64,000 bases of DNA, taken from the NCBI GenBank assembly GCA_964036155.1, contig OZ038423.1, forward strand, positions 7,145,249 through 7,209,248, read 5' to 3'. The notes beneath the pieces are model-generated. The model saw only the letters and a list, made by a program, of their open reading frames with translations, had not been told where the DNA came from and did not search any database. Made by a program: the position numbers and the translations under genes. Below are positions 11,290 to 23,032 of this stretch, one piece after another (the first letter of the stretch is position 1; every line of letters begins with the position of its first letter). The stretch is from Diploscapter coronatus (lineage: Eukaryota; Nematoda; Chromadorea; Rhabditida; Rhabditidae).

Positions 11290-12515
11290 ATGGACCAAAC
11301 TCGCAGCCAGCCTGCACCGGGACCGAGGAGAGTGCTGGGAATGCGCCCAACGATGGCACCATACTGGCCATCCACCCAGCCACACCGAACCACCCGGCGC
11401 GAGAATGTCGGCTCATCCTCCCCTCCCACTGGGCATGTCGGTAAGTGATTTTATCATATAATATTTTTTATCCGCGTACTCATGCTCTACATGATCTTTC
11501 ATTTTCCTAGGTCTATGCTAATTTTCTGAAGTTCCATGCTATTTTTTTTAAATTCAGCTAAATTCATTGATTTTGATGAATTTTCAATCGAAAAAGCTTC
11601 CCAACTTGATTATCACATCGCGAGATCTAAGCTTGGACAGACACTCAATGAAATGCTAAAAAAAAGATGTATATTTAGAGACTCCTCACTACCCTGAAGT
11701 TGAGAAAATCAACTGGCTCTACGAAAGGGTCATCGACAAGAGGATGGTGGGGAACAAGGTTGAGTACCTGGTTAGTCTACAACGAAAAAAGCACATAATT
11801 TGCGGCTAACAATAATATCGGCCACTATTCTATATTTAGCTCACACACCAGCCAACATGGGTCTCTGAGGATCTGATCCGCCCCGGAGAAAGGGGTCTGG
11901 AAGAAGACTTCGCCGAGGTAACATTACATTTTGCAATCTGAAACTAATTCTGTATACTTTAGGGTCCAGGCGACCCTCCCTCCACTCTCCCAAACAAATC
12001 ACTCTCCAGCAGTTCCAACGTCTATGGAGGTCGCGATTCCTTAATTCGTTGTTTTCATTTACTCTATTCTTTCAGAAAATGCAATGAGCTTTGCAAACAT
12101 GCCCACTTCAAACATTGATCCGCCCATGCTGCAGCACTCTCAACTGTCTCGTTTCCCCTTCGATTCTACAGTCCCCCAGCCTTATCCAATTCAACCCAGT
12201 CAGCAACAGCCTTATCCCATTCAACCCAGTCAACATCAGTCCTATCCCATTCAACCCAGTCAACATCAGTCCTATCCAATTCAATCCAGTCAGCAACAGT
12301 CCTATCCCATTCAACCCAATCAACAACAGTCGCTAATCAGTTCCCACAACAATCGAGCGCCTGAATCGGACACCTCCGATTTGATGAATCACATCCCTGG
12401 GTTAACTTCGACCCAGTTAAGATTAAGGTGACATTTCCTTTGAGCTCCTGAATATAAACTGCCTTTCAGGCTCATCCAACAATATTTGAGAGAAATACGA
12501 AAATCTGATGAATAA
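11290..12515 (+). CDS. Chromodomain-like protein, tandem copy A
   Basis: Exons 11290-11440, 11679-11770, 11840-11917, 11963-12029, 12076-12427, 12470-12515; every phase is consistent, giving about 261 aa. The ATG sits directly after agctttcag, a likely spliced-leader acceptor. Exon 1 is basic and Pro-rich (TQPHRTTRRENVGSSSPP). Exons 2-3 resemble a chromodomain: YPEVEKI, then YERVIDKRMVGNKVEYL, joined to TWVSEDL at the place of the family's tWepeenL. The central VKWKGY block is missing or very diverged, so methyl-lysine binding is doubtful. Exon 5 holds five 10-residue units built on YPIQPSQ. The C-terminus (LIQQYLREIRKSDE) could form a helix. Copy B lies about 3 kb downstream. The function is not known; if the chromodomain call is right, a chromatin role is expected. 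PolyA signal near 12555. Confidence 0.7.
12178..12327 (+). repeat. 30-bp coding minisatellite, five units (YPIQPSQ repeat)
   Basis: Exact 30-bp period inside exon 5 of chromodomain-like gene A, encoding YPIQPSQQQP-type decapeptides. Copy B has only one unit at the matching place (about 15186-15215), so the array expanded in A or contracted in B after the gene duplication. Confidence 0.9.
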
Positions 12516-13130
12516 CGCGACCAATTAAATGGATAACGACATTCCTATTCTTCAAAAATAAATCATCGTTTTTCCCGAGTATTTTTCAAGAGAATGGTGG
12601 TGGCGGAGGCACTTCCTCGCCTCTGATGCAGCCGACTCCACTTATCGACATTCCCTACCAGCACACACATAACGGCTCGTTTGAATCCTTTGACTGACTG
12701 AATAACTGAATGCAAGAATGCAGCCAATCCCCATTTTGCTATTGTTCTTCTTTTTTCTTCTATAGAAATCTTCCTAGAAATGTTTGTTTTTTCGAGCCTC
12801 TCAAAATTGATCATCCACCTTTTCCTTACACAATTATTCTTAATTTCTCTCGAGTTTTGCTTCACTCGATTTGACTTCTGTCAATTCCTGTATATTTTTT
12901 GTAATTATTTTTGTTCAAGTTCATAGGGCGCTTTCCCTCATTTTCCTGAAAAACCTTGAATCTTCCCCCCGCCCATTCGTTTGTTCTTTTATTTTTGCCA
13001 AATAAGATGATTTCTTGTTCACGAATTTGTACTTCAGTAAATGCCCAGGATGAAACCGCATATATTCATAAAAAAAAATAATTGATAACCAACAGTCCAA
13101 CAATTTAAGAGCGGATTTCAGAATTATTCA
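12516..13130. repeat. 3' flank of gene A, about 95% identical to 15408-16040
   Basis: Long block shared by both duplication units, including 3' UTR (aataaa near 12555). Open frames on the minus strand (about 12563-12865 and its twin at 15476-15712) are disrupted differently in the two copies, so I do not call a gene. It ends at a shared gtgatgcgga word (13133 and 16041), marking the edge of the duplicated unit. Confidence 0.75.
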
Positions 13131-13552
13131 AAGTGATGCGGAATAGGGGTCCCTCGATTTGGTTGATTTTCACATATATAGTAGTTTTTCACGCTGATCA
13201 TCATAGTGTGGTTTGTTTTTCATTAAAAAAATTATCGTATGCAGGGTTACGGTATATTGAAGTTTTGACTGACCCGACCTCAGGAAAAATTCAGAACTTC
13301 CTTAGTTCTGGACCAAATCAAATGGGGTTTCAGGCTCCGGGTCGACTCCCCCCAACTTTTGTTCTCTAACGCCATACTATTTTCACGAAAAAAGTGGGGG
13401 AAACGACGCTCACTCATTAGATAGGGAGTGAGATAGCATGTGAAGCTAAGAGAGTAGGGAGTTTAGAGAAAAAACAATCAGTCTTCACTTCTAGTTATGT
13501 AAATTTTCCTTGTTTATTTTAACGGACAGCTGGAGAAATTATTTGCAAAATC

Positions 13553-13850
13553 TGGGGTGGGATTCAAACAAATTTAACTACGACAGTTAAACGTCGATCT
13601 GGCGTTCTGGAGGTGAAACTCGACGAAATTTTTACCTAGTGTTGTAGCAAACGATCCATAGTGATCGAAAGTAACAAAAATTGAAATAATTATCATGTGA
13701 TTACGATAATTGGGGCAATTAAGCATGTTAGTAAAATAAGGTAGTTAAAATTGACTATGATAGTAACATGTTTAACTATGATGGTTAAAAGTTTTACTAT
13801 TGTAATTTATTGTTTTACTATAATAAAACTCATTTGGGTCTTACCCCTGA
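13553..13850. repeat. Possible decayed inverted-repeat element
   Basis: The left edge ggggtgggattcaaa and the reverse complement of the right edge (ggggtaagacccaaa) are similar. Between them are many ttaactatgat/agtta words in both orientations. It lies between the two duplication units. Weak call. Confidence 0.35.
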
Positions 13851-14115
13851 TTGTATGCAAAGGCCAAAATCCAATCCATTTCTGTAGTTTATTTTAGTCA
13901 GTTTACTGATTTGAGCGAGCTCCCTTTCCAATCTGTGCAAGTTTGACATGCAAAGACCGAAACCCAATCCATTTCTGTAGTTTATTTTAGTCAGTTTACT
14001 GATTTGAGCGAGAGCTCTCCCTTTCCAATTTACACATTTGATGCATGCAAAGGGCCGAGACCCAATTCCATTTCTGTAGTTTATTTTAGTCAGTTTACTG
14101 ATTTGAGCGAGCTTT
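13850..14115 (+). repeat. About 94-bp tandem repeat array upstream of gene B
   Basis: Three units ending in tttattttagtcagtttactgatttgagcgag, clearly related to the 99-bp array before gene A, but with a tagtcag instead of taggcaa core and a shorter period. Array and gene were therefore duplicated together and the arrays then homogenised separately. Confidence 0.8.
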
Positions 14116-14300
14116 TTCCATCAAATCTCTCATCTCTATTGTATGATCTTATTTGTAATTATCTCTGCCTTCCTCTTTCTCCCTGGCTTTCCTTGAACTT
14201 TCTTTCTTCTTAACTCTCTCTCTGATTCTGTTCCCATATTGGAATAACTTTAACGATTACGATAATTTCTTCGAAACAAAATTATTAGAGTAGCTTTCAG

Positions 14301-15407
14301 ATGTCCCGAATGCTCACCAGACCCACGTTCACATCCAAGAAGGCGACGCCATACCAGCCACCCACCCAGCCACACCGAACCACCCGGCGCGAGAATGTCG
14401 GCTCATCCTCCCCTCCCACTGGGCATGTCGGTAAGTGATTTTATCATATAATATTTTTTATCCGCGTACTCATGCTCTACATGATCTTTCATTTTCCTAG
14501 GTCTATGCTAATTTTCTGAAGTTCCATGCTATTTTTTTTAAATTCAGCTAAATTCATTGATTTTGATGAATTTTCAATCGAAAAAGCTTCCCAACTTGAT
14601 TATCACATCGCGAGATCTAAGCTTGGACAGGCACTCAATGAAATGCTAAAAAAGGATGCATATATTTAGAGGTCCCCCACTACCCCGAAACTACGGGAAT
14701 CAAGTGGCCCTACGGCAGGGTCATCGGCAAGAGGATGGTAGGAGACAAGACCGAGTACATGGTTAGTTTAAAACGAAAAAAACCCAGAATTTATGGCTAA
14801 CAATAATGTCGGTCACAATCCTATATTTAGGTCGTATGGAGGTCGCCCTGGATCCCCGAAGACCTGACCCATCCCGGAGAAAGGGGTCTGGAGGAGGACC
14901 TAGCCGAGGTAACATTACATTTTGCAATCTGAAACTAATTCTGTATACTTTAGAGCGAGCAGATGAGGGGCATGTACCCGGGCGGCCCTCCCCCCACTCT
15001 CCCAAACAAATCACTCTCCAGCAGTTCCAACGTCTATGGAGGTCGCGATTCCTTATTTCATTGTTTTCATTTACTCTATTCTTTCAGAAAATACAATGAA
15101 CCTTGCAAACATGCCCACTTCGAACATTGATCCGGCCATGCTGCAGCACTCTCAGCTGCCTCGCTTCCACTTCGATTCTACAGTCCCCCAGCCCTATCCA
15201 ATTCAACCCAGTCAGCAACAGCCACTAATCAGTTTCCAAAACAATCGAACGCCTGAATCGGAGGTGTCCGATTTGATTAATCACATCGCTGAGTTAGCTC
15301 AGACTCAGTTGGGATCAAGGTGACATTTCCTTTGAGCTCCTGAATATAAACTGCCTTTCAGGCTCATCCAACAATATTTGAGAGAAATACGAAAATCTGA
15401 TGAATAA
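14301..15407 (+). CDS. Chromodomain-like protein, tandem copy B
   Basis: Exons 14301-14430, 14670-14761, 14831-14908, 14954-15041, 15088-15319, 15362-15407; all in phase, about 221 aa. ATG directly follows agctttcag. Exons 2-3 read YGRVIGKRMVGDKTEYM, then VVWRSPWIPEDL, closer to a canonical chromodomain (eYlVkW...W.pe.L) than copy A because the VVW block is present. Exon 4 carries SEQMRGMYPGGPPPTLP where A has a shorter segment. Exon 5 holds one YPIQPSQ unit. The tail LIQQYLREIRKSDE is identical to that of A. Introns 1 and 3 are nearly identical to those of A, whereas exons 2-3 differ at roughly a quarter of their bases. No inactivating change is seen, so both copies look functional. Confidence 0.72.
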
Positions 15408-16072
15408 CGCGACCAATTAAATGGATAACGACATTCCTATTCTTCAAAAATAAATCATCGTTTTTCCGAGTATTTTCAAGAGAGAACGGTGGTGGAGAAG
15501 GCACTTTCTCGCCTCTGATGCAGCCGACTCCACTTATCGACATTCCCTACCAGCACACACATAACGGCTCGTTTGAATCCTTTGACTGACTGAATAACTG
15601 AATGCAAGAATGCAGCCAATCCCCATTTTGCTATTGTTCTTCTTTTTTCTTCTATAGAAATCTTCCTAGAAATGTTTGATTTTTCGAGCCTCTCAAAATT
15701 GATCATATTCACTTTTCCTTACACAATTATTCTTAATTTCTCTCGAGTTTTGCTTCACTCGACTTTGACTTCTGTCAATTCCTGTATATTTTTTGTAATT
15801 ATTTTTGTTCAAGTTCATAGGGCGCTTTCCCTCATTTTCCTGAAAAACCTCGAATCTTCCCCGCCCATTCGTTTGTTCTTTTATTTTTACCAAATAAGAT
15901 GATTTCTTGTTCACGAATTTGTGCTTCAGTAAATAAATGTCCAGGATGAAACCGCATATATTCATAAAAATAATTGATAATCGACAGTCCAACAATTTAA
16001 ATAAAACAAAATTTAAGAGCGAGTGTCAGTATTATTCAAAGTGATGCGGAACAGGGGTCCGTCGATTTGTCT

Positions 16073-16647
16073 GTGGTGGTATTCTTTGCTGCTAACTGCG
16101 AGCTAACTAACGGCGAGCTCACCGTTAAGAGAATCTTAACTGCGAGTTAAGGGAATCGCTAACTGCGAGTTAGAAAATGTTAACTGCGAGTTAGCAAAGT
16201 GCGAAACAGTATGGGAAAATGGGAGACTTAACTTCCAGTTAAAAAAGTACAAATTCTACTTTTCATAACTGGGAGTTAAGTGCAGTTAAGTCTCACTTTT
16301 CCATACTATTTCGTACTTTCTGACTAACTCCCAGTTAACGGTGAGCTCGCCGTTAGGCGGCTAACTGGCAGTTATAAAAATGAGCTCGCAGTTAGCGATT
16401 GAAAGGTCACCGTTAGACCTCAAATTCGAAGTTTTGGGTAATTATTTGAACTTTTTCTCGTTCCGTTGTAGAAATATATGACATCCGGCAACTTCTCGTG
16501 AAAAAACTACGAGATTTCACCTTCAACTAACTTTGCATTATGAGTTTGAAAAAAACGTAGGTCGCCGTTAAGAGAGCTAAAGGTCACCGTTAAAAATTTT
16601 TAACGGCGACCTTTAATTCGCAGTTATCAAGCAAAGAATACCACCAC
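16073..16647. mobile_element. Inverted-repeat element (MITE) with internal palindromic repeats
   Basis: Terminal inverted repeats gtggtggtattctttgct (16073-16090) and its exact complement (16630-16647), extending imperfectly to about 30 bp. The interior consists mostly of alternating words such as taactgcgagtta, aacggcgagc and aaggtcaccgtta in both orientations. No coding capacity. No clear target-site duplication. Confidence 0.8.
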
Positions 16648-17137
16648 TGAAATTATCACTCCCATTTTAGTAATGAATTATTTATTTTCAAACACTCATA
16701 AGAAAGTTTTCTTAGGTTTTCCAAATTCAGTTTTCGATATGCTTGAAAATTGCAGCCAAAATTTGACTTTACAAAAACAAACATGTTTGAGGAAGGAATA
16801 ATAAGTTTGGACCTGTGAAAGAAGGAAGAAAATCTATAACAATTCATCCAAATAGATATAAAATAAAGGAAAAAGAAGCTAATTTGAATGAAAGTATCAA
16901 ATAGCCGCGTTATCACTAGAAACTGATCAAATGAAGAGTAGATCATCATTTAAAAAAGAGCAAAGAAAATGAATAAAATCGGAGCAATATTTTTGACATC
17001 CGAGTAACATTGTGCCAGATTGCAAATTGTAATTTTTTCATAAAAATCTTAGAAAATATTGTTCATTTTTTCTAAACAATTATCATCAATATGCATCCAG
17101 ATATGGACATTTATCTCAAGTAATCTCTCCAAATAAC
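16648..17137. other. Intergenic, no gene seen
   Basis: AT-rich sequence downstream of the SEC63 stop codon. Only short, unremarkable open frames. Confidence 0.5.
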
Positions 17138-20100
17138 TTATCTTTTCCTTCCTTTTCCTTTTCTTTTTCTCTTTTTTTGATCCTCATCCGAGCTTTCCCC
17201 CGTGTAGTCTTCTGAATCATCCAGCACGTTGTCCTCTTCTTCATTCTCGTCCTCTGTGTCTTCGTATTTCACTGGCTCGTACGGTCGTTCCTCCTTCACT
17301 TCTAACTGAAACAACAAATTAGTCATTTCACTCCATTCATGAATGGAACATATAATAAAATTTCGCATATCTAATACCAAAATATAGAATCGCACTTGAA
17401 AAAGATGGTATGAAGAAAAAATTATAGCAATTTTGAAATTTTAATGCTATTGAAAATAGTGAGAATAGATCTAAAATTCGAAAAATTGGAGATCAAAACA
17501 TTCACGAAAACCACTATTTATCAGATTTTCCAAAATTTAACATTACGCTTTCAGAAGAAAAACTAGAAGTACCTTGATATCGGTAGTGAAATCGGCATCC
17601 ATATAGGAGTCTGATTTGACACTCAACGCGTAAGTGTAGAAGCCTTTGATGCCTGGGGCTGAGAAACGAAGTTCCATCTGAAAATTCATTTATTAGAGAA
17701 GTTGAATGAATTCACTATTAATGAATGACTTACAGTAGTTTCATCAGTGAGCGTCTTGCAGGGAGTGACAGGGCAGACCAATTTGCATATCCCCTTCTTG
17801 TCCATGTATGTTAGTAGAATCCACCTGAAAATTGCAAATTTTATTCTCTTTGAAAAAAGAGAAAATAATAATATTGTATGTTGAAAATATTCGATTTTAA
17901 ACAACTACAGAAGCAACGACAAGTATAACATACCACCATTCGTATTTTTCGAGTGGATAGTAGGGCGAATGGACTGGATGAGTTTGTTTCGATTTCGTCT
18001 CGAAATTAACCTAAAAAATCAAGAGTACTTTATCATATCTATATATTATTTGACTAAAATTCCGAACCTTCTTTCCGTGGGCCTCTCCCCAGCCTTCCTC
18101 GTCATTGCTTTCTTCCTCAGGTTGGTCCAGAATAATCTCAGAATCCGAGCCAGAAATCGAGTCCTGAATTAAAAAAAATAACAATTCGAGTAAATGTAAG
18201 CTTATTTGTTGTAAAGTTTCGAAGTGAGTGATTTAAATCATGAAAGCTTCTAGATTTCAGGAACAATGTAAATGATCCAAGAAGGAGTTATTTCCTGCTT
18301 TTGCTTAGTTTTCCTTATCAATATTCATTCAATATTTTATTTTAAAAAAGTCTACCTCTTCATCGCTGCCACCTGTTTCATTAGGGGTGCCATTTTCTCG
18401 TTCCTTCTTTTTCTTCTTCTCTTTCTTAACATCAGCTTCTTCGGGCGAAGATGGGGAGGATGCCTGTTGAGGTTTCGGATTCTGAATTAAATAATGCTCA
18501 CTTCTCAGGAAATGATAATTTCAACCTTGTTCTGCTGCTGCTGTTGTTGTTGTTGTTGCTGTTTATTGCCCTTCTTCTTGGTCCCGCCTCCTTTCTTCTT
18601 CTGTGGCGCCTTTTCCCATGGCTTTCTCTTTGGCTGCAAATATCAAAATTAGAAAATGCAAAGATACAGTGGTGAGCAAAAGTATTGGGTGCCCCAGCTT
18701 CATAGTCGACTTCACACGGCCCTTTCCGGTGATACAAATACAGATGAGTTTGTAGGCCTATTTGTCCATATAAATCATGAATGTATGCGAGTTTCACACC
18801 ATATTGATTTCATACTTGGAATGTTTTAACTATGTGAAAATTTCGTAAAATAAGGTTAACCGAATACTTTGCCCCCATGATACGTTTCTTACCTTATTCT
18901 CCTTCTGTTCATCCTCATTCTTGTCTTTGCCCTCTCCCTCGTCGTCACTGTCCTCACTCATCTGCTCTCCGTCGCTACCCTTTCCATTTCCTTCCTGACT
19001 GTGCTCATCCAGCTTCAGTCTCTGGTCCAATCCAGCAACCTGGAATATCATTTTGAAGTCTAATCACATATGAATTTGATAGTGTATAATTTTGTTACAA
19101 GTTTAGTCTAAAAGCTGAGTGAACGATGCCAAATCTTCGGAATAACACAATAGTTTTTATTTTGAAAGTAAGATTTTCACTAATTATTATCCATTCGCAT
19201 AAATAATGATGTTTTAGAAAGCAAATTCTAGCGTTTCTCATTTGAAAATAAACAATATTCAAAACTCACAACAGGATCCATGAGTGTCTTCCTCTTGAGG
19301 GTGACCTTGAGAGTGACGTAACAGCCCGCAGTCACTTCGTGCGCATCGTCTTCCCCTTCCACTGTAATTTATCTATTCATTCATTCAATTGCTTCCTTCC
19401 TCACCAATGACATTCGTGGAGATCTCGATCCTGGGCATAGTGGCCAACACAAGCAACACATCTCTGTACTCCTCGTCTGTCAGGATCTTCAGCAGAGCAC
19501 GACGCTTGTCGTCCTGCATCGAGGCCAGATCTGCACACGTGTAGATACGGCTCTGAAAGCCATTATTTTCTTTGAAATAAATGTATTTCAGAAGTGTGAA
19601 ATTAAGTTCGCTATAGGAATTCATGGAAATAAAATGAGATATTTTTGCAACGAGATGCCATCTCATTCATTACCTTTCACGAAACCAAATGAATCCATAT
19701 GCAACTTACAAAAGAAGAGATCATTTTTGCTTCATCTTCTCATTTCTTTCTTTAAAAATGTTTAAATAGTCTTTTTTTCAATATGAAATAACACTATTTA
19801 CGAAGCCCTCTTCAACAAGCCATACAATCTACAAACCTTCTTGCAATGTGTCACATTGTATTCAGTAATGTGTGGCAGTTGCAGCAGGGGGCTGTTCTTG
19901 GGCCACAGGGCCTGCACGAACATCGGTTGCAGACGAATTAGTTTCTCAAATGTTTCTGGCGGGATTTTTGTCTAAAATCAAACAAAAATAAAATTCACAT
20001 ATGAAGCATGAAAAACACATACGGGAGGATGGAAGGAGAAGGCGAGTGAGTGAGAACAGGTCAGCATCTCCTCGACTAGACGGATCACTCGGGTCAACAC

Positions 20101-23032
20101 GTATCTAGAAAAGAGGGTTTAGAAATGTAGATATTCATTTAAGATTGAAAAAAAACCAATATTTTAAATACCTCTGATCCTCTTCCAAACCGGCACTTTC
20201 GAGCGGTTTCCTATTGAGATAAGCATGAATGAGGATGCGCGCCTTGACTGCATAGGGCATGCTCAAGGGATGCTGTAGACTCTTCGTTGTCACCTTCGGG
20301 AGTGATTTCATTAGTCTAAAAATTTGACGTGTGGAAATTAGAAGAATATTCAGAACTATGAACAAAAATAAGCCGAAAGTATGGCTAACAATTTCACTTT
20401 TGAAAGTTAAATCCTTCAAAAATTTCTGTTGAATTATGGGCAATAAAATTCAGAAAAGTCTTCTTATATCTTTTTTTAATTCTGAGATTTCCCTTTATCA
20501 TTCAAATTAGCATGAATTTGTGATTTTCTAACAAAGTACCTAGAAAGATCGAGCTCGTCAGTCTCCCTCTCGATGATGTCATTGTTGTAGTGCTTGTAGA
20601 ACTCGAATGATCCACTCAAAATTATTAACATTCCTGAAGGATTAATTGAGCTGCTTTGAATGCATCAAGAATTCCTCACGATTGGTCTCCATTCTGGGCG
20701 TCTTGTGGATGAAGTAGTAGAAGAGCTTAGTAGTGTCGAGCAGCACTTTGTCCACTCTGTACTTCAGTAAGTTGTACCACCAAATTCCCTAAAAAAATTG
20801 AGTATTGAAAGTTGATACGAATGTATAAAAGAATCCTTATAAGAAACGATAAAATTGAACCGTTTTAGACTTGAAAAATTCCAAGGTTTGCAATATTTGG
20901 CAAGATGCACAAAATCAAATTTTATCAATGTCTTTAGCAAGTGCAAAGGTTCTTTAAGTATTTTTGAAAGTATAAATAGTTTTAAAATTTCATAAAATGA
21001 TTAGAAACAACAATGAATAACCAACCACAACGACAGGGAGAATGATGAGGAGGATGAATACATAGAGGGCGAGCACCGGCGTACCGTACTTCTCACTAAC
21101 AAGCCATTTTGGCAGAGCTATGCCGAATGTCCTCACTGAAAAAGAAGATAATCAGCCAAATCAGAGAAAAACTGAATAACCTTGTGGCCCATCTGGATTT
21201 CCATATAATTCCCAATTCTTTCGAGCTTCTTCCTCTGTCAGAGCCTAAATTTATTGTATTTTCAAAGTGAAAATATAAATATGGATAGGTCTACATAGAA
21301 ATTCGGATTTTTGATAAAAAATAAAATTTGTAAAATAATACACTAGCATGTAATAAAGCAGAAGAAAAAATCGCTCTGCACGAACGAGAATTAATTTTGA
21401 CTTCATGAAACATCAAATCTATAAAAACAAAAAAATCATAAGTTAGAAATGATTCCAACCTGATAAGCCTTGGCGAGTTGATCGAATCTGACAGAATCTC
21501 CGCCTCTATCTGGATGGTGGACTTTGGATAATTCATGATACGCCTTCTTCACTTCTGATGTTGATGCTCCCTGAAATTATAAATGATTTGAAAAAAGAAC
21601 GTGCAACTTGACTCTGATGGAATAGCAAGATATTTATTTACAGTACAAAAATTTCTATTCTCTAGTTTATGTCAAACCATTCATTCCATTATTGCATCAT
21701 TTTAAAAATATCATGAATGAATACAAACCTGGTCCAATCTCAACACAGTGTACGGATTGTACTCTTCATGTTTCACTTCGATTTCTGTCATCTTCTTGAC
21801 GAGAAACGCGAAAATGATCCATGCAACCGTAAGACCCTGAAATAAAGCCCATCTTTGACGAATCTTGATGAGTTGAATTGCAGAGATCCGCTGTCTTCAA
21901 AATAAAAAAGACAACTTGAACTTTCTGCAGTTTACTGACAACTTTCATATTGAAAGCCGCGATTTCAGAAAGAAATGGCATGAACCTGGTTAAGAATTAT
22001 CAGCGATTTTATATAATCCTTATAAATCTCTCCATTTATCAATTATCAAACCGCAAATGCCACCACTTACCACATAAATTGCAATTTTCTTTGTCCTTCT
22101 CCAAGGTTTATTGGCCTCTTTTCTCTGTCTTTTCTCTTTACAGCCGTGACACTGGCATTCGTGCAGGGTCACTTTTTTCACTTCTGAAAATTGATATTCG
22201 ATACATTGAATTGTCTTTGTTACAAAGCTATAATATTTTCCATTGATTTGCGGGTTAAAAAAGTGATGGAAAATACTATTTCCCTATGTGGCATGCAGTA
22301 CCGTGCAAAAGTAATGAATATTTTGCAAAGTGATCAGTTAAACCAATTAAATCTAGGGTAATTAAATGCTGAAAATTTATTTGGAAAGTGATTGTTCTTG
22401 GTCTAATAACTTCTAAGTTTTAGCACAACTCTAGGCGAGATAAAAAGTTATGATTTTGTTCGTAGAGCTTCCTTGACTGGAAAATGGCCTATTTTATCGA
22501 AAATTTATTGATTAATCTATTGGATCATCTCTAATTTTTTGATATCCGTCCTCTTGAACAAATTTTAATACGAAATAGGCAGTTTTTATCAGAGAATAAG
22601 ATTCAGCTATTGTTTCCTACTAACTCTTCGCCGTTGATGCATGTCTTCAGATTTTACGAAGTGTGCGCGTCAAAATAGCCTATTTTCCATAGTTAAGGAA
22701 GCTCTACGAACAAAATCATAACTTTTGTTTTTTATCTCGCTTAGGATTGTGCTGAAACTTAGGAGTTATTAGACCAAGGACAATCACTTTCCAAATAAAT
22801 TCTCAGCACTTAATTACCCTAGATTTAACTGGCTAATTGACCACTTTTCAAAAATATTTATTACTTTTGCATGGCACTGTATAAAGTTCAAGAAAAATCA
22901 TGTTTGACTTGTACCTTCTCCAGTGGGGAAGAAATAATAAGTGATGGGGAGAAGGACGAGAGCATAGAACGATACGAGCACGTAGTAGAACGTGTTGCCC
23001 ACCTCATCGTATTCGAAGGAGGTTCGAGCCAT
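17138..23032 (-). CDS. sec-63: SEC63, translocon J-domain membrane protein
   Basis: ER-membrane partner of SEC61/SEC62. Its lumenal J domain recruits BiP for post-translational translocation. 21 exons, 781 aa: 23032-22915, 22183-22071, 21836-21729, 21570-21460, 21244-21181, 21135-21026, 20788-20680, 20633-20540, 20315-20172, 20104-20023, 19971-19837, 19552-19405, 19361-19270, 19039-18893, 18633-18526, 18481-18356, 18163-18068, 18010-17934, 17824-17734, 17677-17573, 17305-17138. N-terminus ARTSFEYDEVGNTFYYVL with TM1, then TM2 in exon 3. J domain in exons 3-5 with the HPD triad (KVHHPDRGGD). TM3 (VFILLIILPVVV) follows FGIALPKWL. Exons 7-13 form the Brl helical domain. Exons 14-17 are acidic/Lys-rich with a nine-Gln run. 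The fibronectin-like end contains SDSYMDADF, and the acidic tail ends GKGRKR. The acidic tail is the known SEC62 contact. Intact. Two MITEs lie in introns. Confidence 0.96.
18667..18880. mobile_element. Tc1/mariner-like MITE in a SEC63 intron
   Basis: The left end cagtggtgagcaaaagtatt and the complement of the right end (tcatgggggcaaagtattcgg) resemble Tc1-type termini (cagtg...caaaagtat). TA dinucleotides flank both ends (18665-18666 and 18881-18882), fitting TA target-site duplication. 214 bp, non-coding. Confidence 0.7.
22296..22879. mobile_element. Tc1/mariner-like element with 200-bp inverted repeats in SEC63 intron 1
   Basis: Arms 22296-22497 and 22677-22879 are long, nearly perfect inverted copies (outer word cagtaccgtgcaaaagtaat against cagtgccatgcaaaagtaat). 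The right end is followed by TA (22880-22881); the left TA appears mutated. The central about 180 bp has no ORF. SEC63 intron 1 is more than 700 nt because of it. Confidence 0.8.

Noticed and set aside
12563..13103. Minus-strand ORFs of 60-100 codons duplicated at 15476-15995
   Set aside because: Both copies sit in the 3' flank of the chromodomain-like genes and are interrupted at different positions. The differences look neutral and not codon-constrained.
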